From Pseudonectria foliicola (lineage: Eukaryota > Ascomycota > Sordariomycetes > Hypocreales > Nectriaceae): 64,000 nt of DNA. The notes below the pieces were generated by a model. The model searched no databases. It was not told where the DNA came from and saw only the letters and a list, made by a program, of their open reading frames with translations. The stretch is from contig QUZD01000069.1 in assembly GCA_003693505.1 (NCBI GenBank), positions 434,001 through 498,000 on the forward strand, given 5' to 3'. A program made the position numbers and the translations under genes. This document shows positions 34,335-46,003 of the stretch, one piece after another (the stretch's first letter is position 1; the number at the start of each line of letters is the position of its first letter).

Positions 34335-35836
34335 CTAGTTCTTGAAGGTAACCGTCTTTGACCTGACCCATTCTAGCAAACCACTGGACGTGTTGAAGCG
34401 GCCGTACCCGCTGGCCTTGACACCACCGTGAGGGAGGGCGCTCTCGTCATGAACCGACATGCTGTTGATGTGAACAGCACCACTCTCAATCTGTCCGGCG
34501 ATGCGGAGTCCCTTCCTCAAGTCCTCTGTGAAGACGGCCGAGCTCAAGCCATACGGGGTGTCGTTGGCGACGCGGATTGCTTCCTCCTCCGCCTCAAATT
34601 CGAGCAGTGACACCGTTGGGCCAAACGATTCCGTCTGGTAAATGTCCATATCCGTAGTGACACCGTTGATGATGACTGGTCTCATGCGGTAACGACTGCT
34701 CTCTTCAGCCGAGCCATCGCCATGGAGAAGCGTTGCTCCCTTGGAAGTGGCATCCTTGACCAGGGCCTTGTTCTTCTCTACTGCGGCAGTGCTAATGAGA
34801 ACAGGTGCATCCGCATCGGCAGAATAGATCTTCTCAACAGATGCCTTGAGCTTCTTCTCAAACTCTGCCTTGACTGCCTTGTGGACCAGGATCCTCTCGG
34901 TAGACATACAGATTTGGCCAGAATGGAAGAAAGCACCAAGCGCACACTGGTCAGCGGCAAGATCGAGATCTGCATCCTCGAAGACGATGGCAGGCGCCTT
35001 GCCTCCCAGCTCGAGAACGACAGGCTTGAGGTTCTCTCCAGCCAGCCGGCCGATGATGCGACCCACGGCCGTACTTCCAGTGAAGTTGATCTTCTTGACA
35101 CGGTCATCCTTGATCAAAGCCGCAGTGATGGAAGCAGCCTCAGCAGGAGTGTGGTAGATGGCGTTGATGACGCCCTTGGGTAGTCCGGCCTCTTCGAAGA
35201 CGGACGCGACGGCCCACATGCATCGGGGGGAGAGCTCGCTCCCCTTGAAAACGACGGTGTTTCCAGCAGCGACCGGGGAAGCTACAGCCCGCGTTGCAAG
35301 GATGTACGGAGCGTTCCTGAGGCTTGTAAGCGGAATATTCTAGAATTATGCTGTTTCGAGGGCATGACTTACCAAGGCGCAATGGCGAGAACAACACCGT
35401 ATGGCTCCTTCATGACGATTGCACTAGAGCCGGGATCCATGAGGGATGGAAAAGTTCCCTCGATAGCCGAGATGCCACCCGCAACGGCTTTCATAATATC
35501 GGTTGAGACGTTCAAGTTGAATTCCGCCCAGGGCTGGGTTGCACCCGTCTCATCGATCATGTACTGGACTAGCTCAGCGCGCCGACGCTCCATCACCTCG
35601 GCTGCCTTGAGGAAGATATCCCGACGCTGGATGGGCGTGGTCTTTTTCCATGTCTGAAATGCCTCCGAGGCGGCAGTGAGGGCTTCTGTAGCCTCCTCGA
35701 CGGTAGCGGCTTCGAACTTGTGCACCAACTTGCCCGTCAAAGGCGATATCACATCAGAGGCTTGGCCAGTGCGTCGATCCTGCCCGTTGATCAACAACGG
35801 GACAGCGAAAGAATGAGATTCATCGTTGTGAGCCAT
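34335..35836 (-). CDS. Aldehyde dehydrogenase (salicylaldehyde/vanillin type)
   Basis: Two exons (35373-35836, 34335-35316) give 481 residues, the usual ALDH size. It oxidises an aldehyde to an acid with NAD(P)+. The catalytic Cys291 is in GQICMSTER and the general base Glu257 in VLELGGKAP. The cofactor loop INFTGSTAVG and the ESFGPTVSLLEF block are intact. The start of the protein (LLINGQDRRTG) and the ALGAFFHSGQIC region resemble aromatic (salicylaldehyde/vanillin) dehydrogenases, but the substrate is inferred. The intron (35317-35372) interrupts the APWNAPY block. An in-frame ATG at 35950 would add 38 residues rich in Arg, Leu and His. It was not chosen because the family starts near the later ATG. 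It is divergent from the LEU3-like gene. Confidence 0.93.
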
Positions 35837-37627
35837 TTCATGGACAGACTTCAGGTGAGTGATTAAGAATCGACGTAGACCAAGAGCAAGAGTCTGAATG
35901 ATATTGTCGTGGAGGGGAACCTTGCAACGTATCAGGGTATTAGTAGTCATGGGAGAATGAACCAATCTCCCTAACCCCACTGGGCAAGGTGGATTTGCTG
36001 AACCGGCTCTGGGTGGCGGGTAATAGAGGAGATCAAGCTAAATCCAGGAAGAGTACGGATTAGCTGTCCAAGTCTTGCTGATTGGCCTGAGAGCAAGGCA
36101 TTCGTACGTCCGAGGGGTGTTACCGAGTTCCGGACAGATGACCGGCAGATAGAGTTACCCCTTGAGAGACCTGACTGAGGTTGGAACCCCCTCACCGCCG
36201 CGGCGTTGATGATAAATTGATGGATAAGCTGGTATCTGAGCCTTTGTCATTGTTTTGAGCTTCGTGTCAATGCCGCGGGGTCTAGAAAAGGCTGAGCGAC
36301 GTCAGACAATTTGATACGGACCACCTCTACGTGAGAATTAGCAGATGTTGACAAGCGGATGACGGTGTAGAAACACACCTAGTTCGGGCGCCGAGCCCGG
36401 CAAGATGAACTGGACTTCAGATGGCTGCCGTGGAGAATGAAGATGATGTTGTCGAGCTGGAGGGGGTTTGAGAAACCGGACAACCGATTGACGAGGGTAG
36501 CTGGGTTCAGACATAACGACGGTGCGGGAAGCCCTCTGTAGTCAACTGAAAGGATCCGTCCATCCGAGTTGCAGATTCTGAGAGTAATGGGTCTGAGAGG
36601 AAACGATGGAGAGCTGAAAATGGTCACGAGCAAGGTAAATGATTGAGTGCCGAGAAACAGGCTTGAGAGAGGAAGTCGTTGGAATTAGAAGTGAGATGAA
36701 GCATTGCTTTGTTTACTGGGGTCTCACTCCCATGTCTGGTCTGATGTCTCAGACAGGATGGAAGCGAATGTGGGGTGAGAAACCAGTGACTGAGAAAGTG
36801 CACCGCGTGGGGAATATGTGGGAATGGCAATTGAGTAGGGCGCATTTATGGAAGGAAGGAAAGATGAATAACACGTGTTTGCATCTTTGCTCTTACTACT
36901 TTGAAGATTACAGATTGTATCAAGAGCGGTTGATTCTATCGTCGCGACTTCCGAGTCTGTCCCAATCTGGTGGCGGAAACGGTCGGGTGAATACAGAGGA
37001 AGTGGAGCGCCATCCATCTGCATCCACGTGACGTGGATTTTGCCAAGTTGGTCACCAATGAGGACCGTGGAAAGCCGGGAAGGAAGGCGCCGTCCATGCC
37101 TCTTTCGGTAGGTGAGAGGAGCCTGTGGTGGCCCACCGGGCAGCAGCTGGCGGGTCTGTTTTTTTGCCAGGCCTGGATTTTCTCTCCGCCGACGGACAGT
37201 AGTTGTCGCCAGTCAACCAGTCAACCAGTCAACCAGTCAACCATCGGCCCAGCAAAGCCAAGAGGTATATACTGCTTTGCGTAAGAGATAGCTGCTGCAG
37301 ACCGGGACTTCTGTGGGCCTGTGGCCAGTGTTCCATTGCAATTTTCCCTTCTTCACCTCTCCTGTTCCGCACTGTCGCACTGCCGCACCACACAAAATCA
37401 CCACACCACTCTCCTCTGCCGACTTTTGCGCCCGCCCCGCGCCAACTCACCTCCGCAGTCGGCCTCGACAGCATCAACGCAAACGCCCAGCACCGCGACA
37501 CCGGCCGGATTGCCGACTTCCGACCTCCGTTCTCCCGTTCTCCGCCTTACGTCCCCCGTTGTCCGGCTCTTGAGCCTCACCACCCGCCGGCCCTTAGCGC
37601 GCCGCGCGCGCAGACTTCCTCTGCTGC
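35837..37627. other. Divergent intergenic space, ALDH / LEU3-like
   Basis: This 1.8 kb space should contain both promoters. An 8-bp AGTCAACC x4 tandem repeat lies at 37211-37242, followed by a C/T-rich leader before the LEU3-like start. No clear Leu3-type CCGG-N4-CCGG site was found; a one-mismatch copy near 36476 is not convincing. No gene is supported. Confidence 0.55.
37211..37242. repeat. Tandem repeat, AGTCAACC x4
   Basis: Four perfect 8-bp units, about 390 bp upstream of the LEU3-like start codon. Confidence 0.95.
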
Positions 37628-40044
37628 ATGGACGGCTCATCCATCATGGCCGCTGGTGGGGCGGCTTCTCTCAGCCCGACCAGCCCCGTCAGCTCCCGTC
37701 AGAACGGGAAGCGCAAGAGGAGCAGCATGGCTGGCTTCGATAGCAGTCCCGGTAGTGGTCTCGACGATGATCAGGCTGAGAACGAGAAGAAGCGTCAGCC
37801 CGGCGTCAAGCGCGCCTGCAATGAGTGTCGCCAACAGAAGGTGAGTCAATCAAACCAGACCAGACCAGACCAGCCCAGCCTCCTTCACCACCACCGCCGC
37901 CTGCGGGTTGCCGCCGCTGACAATCTACCAAGCTTCGCTGCGATGTTGTCCAAGACCCATTCCAGAGTTGTTCGCGATGCAATAGACTCAAGCTCGAATG
38001 CAAGATCGAGTCCAACTTCAAGCGCATCGGGAAGCGCTCCAAGCATGCCGAGATGGAGAGGGAGATTGAGCGTCTCCGCCGAAACATTTCACGCGCAAGA
38101 AGCCAAGGTTTCATCCCCGACGACGACGACGATGCGATCAACTCGCCGGCCACGCACAGCAACCCTACGCCAGCCGCCCAGACCTACGCTACGCCGGTCC
38201 ATGTCCACGCTCCCAGTCACACGCGCAATACGTCGCTCATGGGCTCCGATGAGGCCGTTTCCTCTCTTCTTCACCTTAAGCGCGGCGGCTCGTACAATAT
38301 GCCCCGATACACCCATGAGCTCGAAAACATTCAGCTGACCGAGGACAATGTTACCAACCTCTTCAACGAGTTCTTCGGCTTCTACCACCCTTTTCTACCC
38401 TTCCTCAACCCGCAACAGAGCCCCGATCAATACTACCAACAACACCCGCTCCTTTTCTGGTCCATTGTCGCCGTTGCCGCGCGGCGCTTCACTCCCCAAA
38501 ACGTCCCGAACCTCCTCAACAACCTCTCTGGTCCCTTGACTCGATTCCTTTGGTCTACAATAGGCGAAGTGCCTAGTAGCTACTACGTCGTCAAGGCCAT
38601 GTGCCTGTTGTGCACATGGCCTTTGCCTACGAGTACCACATCGTCCGACCCAACGCATATCCTATGTGGTGTCATGATGAAGACGGCAACGGGCATTGGT
38701 CTTCACCGACCAAACCATATCCAGGATTTCTCACGGGTCTCTGTGGAGCTGAACAAGGAGCAACTGAGCGACCGCGTGACAACGTGGGCTGTATGCAACA
38801 TTGTCGCCCAGTGCGTTGGCACCGGCTATGGCCAACCCGCATCTTCTCTATACGACTGGACCCTGGCCGCCAGACCAGGTGACGATGGCGCATTCCAGCT
38901 CTCTCGCGATCTCGAGGCGAGACTACAAATCGAGCGCTTCTGCGACAAGGTGTCGAAGGAGATGTACAGCAACGCTAGCGACCCGCGTGGTGTTGCTGGT
39001 GATGAACACCGAGCAATGCTTATGCGCGTCTACCGTCGAGACTATGCCGAATTGCACGCATCCATCATGTCACAAGAGCTGGGGCCGATTGTCAGCCTGC
39101 ACTTGAGGGCTGCAGCACTCCACATGAGACTGACGGGCTTCTTCGATTCGAGTAAGACACCCGGCTACATGGACGATCTGATGGGGCTTTACCGAGCGAC
39201 GACGGGCTTCCTCGACGAAGTTTTGGAAGTGGACAAGGTTACGAGCCCCCGCGAAACCGTTGGAACCGGCACGATTCTCCTTCATGCGACAAACTACATC
39301 CAGCAGATGCTTGTGGCAGCGGGCTTTGCCCTCCTCAAGCTGATGCGGTCTTTCTTCGCCAAGACGATAGACTTTCACCGGGGTCGTACTCTATTCCACC
39401 AGACGATCCAGGCCATTCGAGCCACGAGCGTAGTTAACAACGACCTGCAGTGGCGGCTTGCTGAACTAATGGTGCAGATGTGGAACGGAGCACGGCTGGA
39501 TAACAACCAACAAGCGTTCAACAGCAGCGACGACTCGCCCATTCAATTGGACGACACGCTGCAACTGAAGGTGCGGTGTCGCCACAGCATGAGCCTGGTC
39601 TTTGATTCGGTGTGGAGGTGGAGGGAGGATTTCCAAGCCATGGGACGAGGCACCTTAGATGGTAAGTCGAGCACTTTTCAAACCAAACCAAACCCGCATC
39701 GACTTGGATGGGATCAAAACATGTGCTAACACGCGACCGCGTTCTCAGGAGCAGGTAAGCAGCCGACCAACCCGGACTCGGCCAATGAGTCCTCGGCCTC
39801 GTCAACACACCTGGACAGTACCCTGATGCCGTCACAAGCCCTTCCTCCCAATATGCTCAACTCGAACGGCGCTCTCACTCCGGGGACCACGGCCCTTTCG
39901 GCCCCCCCATCAGCAGCCAATAGCTTAATGGGCGCGGTCAACTACGGCGACGCCAGCTACGACTTTTTCGATCCCCAGCACTGGATGTTGGACGGGCTCC
40001 TCGATTTCAATTACTCGTTTGTACCCCCTCTTGAAGGCGCCTAG
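37628..40044 (+). CDS. Zn2Cys6 transcription factor, LEU3/LeuB-like
   Basis: Three exons (37628-37840, 37933-39661, 39749-40044) give 745 residues. Intron 1 splits the binuclear zinc cluster. After joining, it reads C64-x2-C67-x6-C74-x9-C84-x2-C87-x6-C94, beginning KRACNECRQQKLRCD. The next block, NFKRIGKRSKHAEMEREIER, is the linker and coiled-coil dimer region seen in LEU3/LeuB. Those regulators sense alpha-isopropylmalate and control leucine-pathway and nitrogen genes. A fungal transcription factor homology domain follows at about 200-480 (FFGFYHPFLPFLNP, PSSYYVVKAMCLLCTWP, TATGIGLHRP). The C-terminus has FDPQHWMLDGLLDFNYSF, an aromatic/acidic end like the LEU3 activation region. Assignment to the LEU3 group is good; orthology is not tested. 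Confidence 0.9.
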
Positions 40045-40652
40045 CAGGGCCGCAAGGGCGGAGGCAAGGCGCCTTGTACTTGGCCGCGTTGAGAGCGTAC
40101 ACGAGATGTCATGATTACGAAAGGGAGCAGAGTCGTGTGAACCTCTCAAGATCTCCGGGCGCGTCTTCCCCATCTTGGCCCGGGCTAGATGATAGCAGCG
40201 GCAAATGTTTGAAAGGACAGTTGGTTTGGTGTGTTTTTGACAGTGACGAGAGACAGACGTATCACATCGCGATCGTACCCGTTCCCCCGAGACGCATCCA
40301 CGAGGATCAGCATTGCTTTCTCATCTTTTTTTTCCTTCTTCCTGATCTACATTTGTTCTTGATCCTCTTTTTCTTCGTCTCCTAATTCCTATTTTTTGTT
40401 CCATTCTTACCTTGATTAATTTTTGGATTTGGCTTTTGGATTCGAGGTTGCCGTGGGGTGGGCAGGTTGCGGTGGTGATTGTCCATTGTACGTCAACCTC
40501 TGTCCGTGTGGAGTGGGTGAAGCCTTGGACTGCTAAGCTGGTAATGCCCTGGATTGCCATAGCTCGGCTGACATAGGATTGGAGGAAGTAAACTATATGG
40601 GCGATGATGTTGGCCGGTGCGGGTAAACACGGTCGAACGTTGGTTATTTGTA

Positions 40653-40692
40653 AGGTACCTCGCCTACCTAGGTACCTACCTACCTACCTAGG
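40653..40692. repeat. TACC array with CCTAGG centre
   Basis: ACCTCGCCTACCTAGGTACCTACC followed by more CTACC units, about 0.6 kb after the LEU3-like gene. It is the same class as the arrays near wc-2. Confidence 0.85.
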
Positions 40693-41022
40693 CAGCACAG
40701 CACAAGGAAGGGGAGATGGCGAGATGATGGGAGAGACGGGATGAGCTTACACTTGGGCGGCTCAACGGGAGAGGCAGACAGACACCTGTGACCTGTCTGC
40801 CTGGCGGCTACTTTTGCCGCTGCTGCGACGTGTTGGTTGACCCTGGTCAATGAATCATCTCTCTGACTGCATCCCGTCCAATCCATTGATCCATTCATGT
40901 TCCTCCTGCACCGGTCAAGTGAGTGTGAAGCAGCTCAGCCCAGCCAGCCCTGCCGGAAAATAGGACGAATAGGCAGGACCGAGGAACGCTACGGCCCGCA
41001 GCCGGCCGGATGAGGCAGTGTT

Positions 41023-41049
41023 GGGCAGGGCTGGGCTGGGCTGGGTTGG
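41023..41049. repeat. (GGGCT)n run at the left edge of the gap
   Basis: About four GGGCT-type units run into the undetermined bases. Confidence 0.85.
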
Positions 41050-41742
41050 NNNNNNNNNNNNNNNNNNNNNNNNNNNNNNNNNNNNNNNNNNNNNNNNNNN
41101 NNNNNNNNNNNNNNNNNNNNNNNNNNNNNNNNNNNNNNNNNNNNNNNNNNNNNNNNNNNNNNNNNNNNNNNNNNNNNNNNNNNNNNNNNNNNNNNNNNNN
41201 NNNNNNNNNNNNNNNNNNNNNNNNNNNNNNNNNNNNNNNNNNNNNNNNNNNNNNNNNNNNNNNNNNNNNNNNNNNNNNNNNNNNNNNNNNNNNNNNNNNN
41301 NNNNNNNNNNNNNNNNNNNNNNNNNNNNNNNNNNNNNNNNNNNNNNNNNNNNNNNNNNNNNNNNNNNNNNNNNNNNNNNNNNNNNNNNNNNNNNNNNNNN
41401 NNNNNNNNNNNNNNNNNNNNNNNNNNNNNNNNNNNNNNNNNNNNNNNNNNNNNNNNNNNNNNNNNNNNNNNNNNNNNNNNNNNNNNNNNNNNNNNNNNNN
41501 NNNNNNNNNNNNNNNNNNNNNNNNNNNNNNNNNNNNNNNNNNNNNNNNNNNNNNNNNNNNNNNNNNNNNNNNNNNNNNNNNNNNNNNNNNNNNNNNNNNN
41601 NNNNNNNNNNNNNNNNNNNNNNNNNNNNNNNNNNNNNNNNNNNNNNNNNNNNNNNNNNNNNNNNNNNNNNNNNNNNNNNNNNNNNNNNNNNNNNNNNNNN
41701 NNNNNNNNNNNNNNNNNNNNNNNNNNNNNNNNNNNNNNNNNN
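41050..41742. other. Assembly gap (693 N)
   Basis: Undetermined bases. The left edge is a GGGCT run and the right edge a GAGACA run, so the missing sequence probably includes tandem repeats. Any frame crossing it is unsupported. Confidence 0.99.
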
Positions 41743-41804
41743 GAGACAGAGACAGAGACAGCGGGACAGGGAGACAGACACGGACTGACAGAGAGAGAGA
41801 GAGA
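41743..41804. repeat. (GAGACA)n and (GA)n run at the right edge of the gap
   Basis: GAGACA units with some changes, then a (GA)n tail. Confidence 0.9.
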
Positions 41805-42113
41805 GTATACTACCCTAGTAGGGGTGAATGTTGGCAGACCAATCAACGCCTGGTGGATGGATCGGGAGGATCTGATAGGACCAGGCGCCGAAGCGAACAG
41901 GAAGAAGGAAAAGGAAAGGGAAGGGGGGGGGGAAAGGACCCAAGGCGGCCTGAGTTGATGCATTGCATTGTGCAGAAGAGCGAGAGCGCCGTGACGTCGG
42001 CCAGCTTTGCCAGATGGAATGGGACAGGAGGGAACGGAATGGGACGGTGGCATTCTGGTACCGTACCCTTGCCATGCCCATGCCATCTCTACACACGGAC
42101 AACTGACACACAG

Positions 42114-42141
<28 letters not shown>
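42114..42141. repeat. (CA)n microsatellite
   Basis: About 13 CA dinucleotides, followed by GACACC. Confidence 0.95.
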
Positions 42142-42147
<6 letters not shown>

Positions 42148-42424
42148 CTGGCAGACGGACGATGGTGAGGATGATGATAAGGATCAGGATCAGGATGATG
42201 CCGAGGATGATGTTGAGAATGGGTACCGTACCTCTGCCAGGAAGATTGTACAAGACACGACGACGCGTCTGGCTGGTCTGGTCGTCTGAGGGGTAATGAA
42301 ATCCTGTACCCAGCCAAGCCAGCCCAAAACACTACTCTACTCCGTACAGGTTACTCTGTACACAAACGATCTACAGCACGGAGCGCCAAGTGGACTGGAC
42401 CGACATGTCCATCTCGTCTCATTT

Positions 42425-42496
42425 CATCCCATCCCCATGCCATGCCATGCCATGCCATCCCATCCCATCTCATCTCATCTCATCTCATCTCATCTC
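42425..42496. repeat. (CCATG)n / (CATCC)n / (CATCT)n compound repeat
   Basis: A run of 5-bp units that drifts from CATCC to CCATG and back to CATCC and CATCT, then ends in GTGAGCC repeats. Confidence 0.92.
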
Positions 42497-42569
42497 GCCG
42501 TGAGCTGTGAGCCGTGAGCCGACCGTCTCATCCCACCTCTCTTCGCTGCTTCCAGATCCCAACGGCCAC

Positions 42570-42620
42570 AAGTCCAAGCCCAAGCCCAAGCCCAAGCCCA
42601 AGCCCAAGCCAAAGCCAAAG
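42570..42620. repeat. (CCCAAG)n hexamer repeat
   Basis: About seven units of CCCAAG with one change near each end. In one frame this reads Lys-Pro repeats, but no surrounding gene supports translation. Confidence 0.92.
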
Positions 42621-42772
42621 ACAGAGAGAGTCAAAGCCCTACGAGGCGCATCCGGCAGGCCCCAGACGTACTGCTATTACATAGTCCATACATTGCATGC
42701 ATGCATGCGCCTTGAGTGGTTAGCCAGCAGTCCATCCAGTCCCAGTCTCAGTCCATCAGCCCCAGTCGCATA

Positions 42773-42812
42773 CTGTCGCACCGTCGCACTGTCGCACTGT
42801 CGCACCGTCGCA
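42773..42812. repeat. C(T/C)GTCGCA x5 tandem repeat
   Basis: Five 8-bp units that alternate T and C at the second base. Confidence 0.92.
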
Positions 42813-42873
42813 ATCACAGTCACACCGCATTGCAAGCCTCGATGCACGCTGCAGGCTGCACGAGTGGAATCCT

Positions 42874-42891
42874 TCCCAGACTGTCGGGACG
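42874..42891 (-). repeat. Copy 1 of the dispersed word CGTCCCGACAGTCTGGGA
   Basis: On the plus strand this reads TCCCAGACTGTCGGGACG. It is the exact reverse complement of the 18 bp at 44418-44435, 1.5 kb away. Confidence 0.8.
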
Positions 42892-43374
42892 CAGTAGCCC
42901 ATCACAGCTCTCGCCATGGCAGGCCGGCCCCTCCAGCTCTGACACGCCCGTTGCACGAGCTACAGCGCGCCCAGCCATGCATGTCCAAGTACATAGTACA
43001 TAGTACAGTACTGTACAGATCACTCCGTACCATACGGATCAGTGTGGTATGTACTTGCCGCGTGGGCAGGTAGGTGACTCGGGCATGTACGGATACGGAG
43101 GTACGGATACCGCCATGCTATGACCATGGATGAATGCCAGCCCAGTACCGGCAGAGATCCGTCGGCCCCCAACAACGACGACAACGACGACCACAACAGC
43201 AATAACAGGCAAAGGCGAGCCGAGCCCTACCTCCTATTAGTTAGGTATCCATGCACCGTACCAAGCAAGGTATGCAACTTACTCATGTGTTTGGCCAGGC
43301 ATGAATGACACCAAACGACGCCATGCTAGACGTCACAGTCGTCACGGTCATGGCACGACTGCAACGCCGTGTGC

Positions 43375-43402
43375 GAGCCATGAGCCATGAGCCATGAGCC
43401 AT
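43375..43402. repeat. GAGCCAT x4 tandem repeat
   Basis: Four perfect 7-bp units. Confidence 0.95.
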
Positions 43403-44259
43403 GAGGATAAGCAGCATCCTCAGAAATACCACGTCCATGCCGCTTTTCCCTCTCAACGGCCGCAAGCCTTGATGAATGCACCAAAAGAGTGACCTGGCCT
43501 GTCCGAACCACCCAACAACCAACTGGCACGTAATCTGTAGACTATCTGCTTATCCCGACGACAGATCGCTCAGTATGGACCATGCTCTGCCGCGCCCCCT
43601 TGTGGCTTCACTGATATCCGCGTTCTTTATGCCGCAAACGCATGGGGACCCGTAACCCCGTTTTCCATGGCATGGAGAGCCCTTGCCCCCATCCTCTGCC
43701 GAATAGGCCCTGTGCTCGGTAGACCGCAACAGCCTAGCTGATCGGGTAGGTTTTTGATTATCGTGCCGGCCCAAGTACATCCATCGTATGTAATTAACCT
43801 TAGTAAGAGCAAGGAGGGCCATTTGGGCTAGGGCCAATGAAACATTACGCTCGCTGCTGCTGAGAAGCCCGCCATGACATGCAAAGGCTGCACAGCACAA
43901 CAGGTTGATGTTCGTTTCCGCTTCGCCGATGAGGCTGCTTTGTATTGTATGACCGTGGCTGCGACGGACAAGCCCGCCCTCCCGCCCATTCCTTCACCCA
44001 TCCATCCATCCATCCATTCACCCATTCTTCATCGGCAACGGCAACGGCCCCTCGCCAGTGGCCCCATGTTGGCCGGACCGTCGTCGACGTTACGCGCGCA
44101 ATATGGGGGTGTGATGGCGTGTCTACTGGTGCTCTCGTAGATCCGGCGACGCCCACGATGCAGCAGTACAAAAGGCCCAGGCTACCATGGCATCGAGGCC
44201 TGTCTGCCTATCCATCACCGGAGACTCCTGTTCAAAGGGGGGAGATAGGAAAAGGCCGA

Positions 44260-44273
44260 TCCCGACATTCTGG
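44260..44273 (+). repeat. Variant copy of the dispersed word (TCCCGACATTCTGG)
   Basis: It matches TCCCGACAGTCTGG at 13 of 14 positions, 145 bp upstream of the full-length copy. Confidence 0.65.
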
Positions 44274-44417
44274 TAACGCTTTCCCTTTCCTCTCTTCCCA
44301 TGACTCAAAGCCGTCTACCTACCTAATACGAGGTTGCAATCGGCGCCTATTACAAAAGTCTACTTGGGAGATCGTCGCAATCATGCCCGCCCCTTTGCGA
44401 CAGGACTGACATGAAGT

Positions 44418-44435
44418 CGTCCCGACAGTCTGGGA
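44418..44435 (+). repeat. Copy 2 of the dispersed word CGTCCCGACAGTCTGGGA
   Basis: An exact 18-bp inverted partner of 42874-42891. It is followed by CTGTCTGAGACTG, a partial internal echo. Confidence 0.8.
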
Positions 44436-45735
44436 CTGTCTGAGACTGCGCCACCACTCCCTTCCACACCTGGCGTGATGAGTGACTTGTTGTTGGTCGG
44501 GTCGAACTGACTGAAGCCAACGCATCAGGCGTCCCGGAGCAACATTAGCCCCCCTAATGGGCCTGAGTGGTCCAATGTCCAAGGCCTAGGCGCTTAGGTG
44601 CAAGGTCAGCGAGCCTCTTTTCTTGCTGTTTGCTCGGTGTTTCTTCCCGTTGCGGTGCGGGTAGCGCGCAGACCATGTCGTTGGCTGTGCAGAGGCTGCA
44701 TGTTGGCTCAGAGGCTGACATTTGTAACGCGCCTTCTCACACGCGCGCCTTCCGTCTACCACGGGGTGGTTAATGCATCACCGGAACTAGAACCACTGGT
44801 TTGCCCGTGGCACAGGTGCAATGATCCGGTATGAGTGCAATGCATGGAGTATGTGTGGTAGGAACGGCATTCCCTGTAGGGAAGTTGGGGGCGGGATCGA
44901 GCACTTAGCTGCCCCTTTGGTCGGCCGACGTGATAACGCCGTGGCCCGCCCCCTCAAAATAGAGACTTCAACGGTGCAAGCTGGTGAGTGGCAGGGCACA
45001 CCCTAGCGGGAGAAAAGTGGCCCCATTGGCCGCAATATATCGTGTACAGAGCGTACCTATGACACCCATACATCATGGTAAGCAATAGGGCTGGCTTGTC
45101 TCATTTCAAAAGCCCATTGGCAAGGGCGGCCTCATCGCCTCTTCTAGAATTCCCGCTGTATTCTAGAGAACTGACAAAACAGCGGCGGTGTCATGTCGTT
45201 GATTGCTTCTAGTCAGTGTGTCAGCTAGTGAGGTATGGTGAGACAGGACGAGGAGAAAGCGCGGATAAAAGAAAGTGGCCGTTTCCTATCCGCAGCGGAC
45301 TTGTGTTCGGTTCTTACTTCAGTTACGGTGTTGGTGTGATGGCCTAGGCCACTGGGCCCTGTGCCCTGTCATCACCTTATTGTCGATGCTAGTGGCGTTG
45401 CTCGCGCCTGTCGTCGACTCTTTCCACTCCAGCCAGCCAGCTGTCCAACGAGAAGAGCGCGCCTCAGCCATCATGTCGCAAGAGCAGGGGGGGAGGGCAC
45501 ACCTCGGCATCGTGACCACTGGCGGATGCGAATGAAGCTGGGGGGAGGTTTGCACTATCGACGTTGGCAGCATGTCCCTTCTGACAGCCAATGGCATCAT
45601 CCTCCACTCGAGTTTGCGATACGCGTAGACGCGCGGAGAGCCTTACCGCTTGAAGCGTGGCCGGAGTATGTGCCTATTGGCGGGCGGACCGATCCACTGG
45701 CGGGGAAGAAGTACGTACTGTACACGAAAGGAAAA

Positions 45736-45757
45736 GGGGGGGGGGGGGGGTGGGGGG
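45736..45757. repeat. Poly-G tract (G15-T-G6)
   Basis: Fifteen G, one T and six more G. It is a likely sequencing-length uncertainty. Confidence 0.9.
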
Positions 45758-45991
45758 AAATGGCTCTGAAGCCCCCCCGGATATCCCTGTCCAGGCCTTT
45801 TCCCGGAACGGGTTGAAAGCCATCATAGGGAACAGGGATCAAGAGACCTTGCTCTCACTCTGTACCGCCGACAAGCGCAAGCGCACCGCGGAGAGATGCG
45901 TGGCTCGTTCCGGCGCCAGGGGGGCCCTTCAAGTTCCCTTGCTCCGTCTTCCTCCGTGTCTTCCGGTGAAAAAGAGGGTCCCATGCTAGCG

Positions 45992-46003
45992 CGTCCCGAC
46001 AGT
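45992..46003 (+). repeat. Partial copy of the dispersed word (CGTCCCGACAGT)
   Basis: The first 12 bp of the word, in the same orientation as the copy at 44418. Confidence 0.5.

Noticed and set aside
36474..36486. Near-match to a Leu3 site (CCGGACAACCGA) upstream of the LEU3-like gene
   Set aside because: One base differs from CCGG-N4-CCGG and it lies more than 1 kb from the start. Chance matches of this quality are expected.
40989..42332. Open frames of 250-450 codons around 41-42.3 kb
   Set aside because: They exist only because undetermined bases contain no stops. The real sequence on both sides is simple repeat.
42507..43073. Frame with a Lys-Pro repeat
   Set aside because: The repeat is a (CCCAAG)n microsatellite, and the rest of the frame shows no protein-like pattern.
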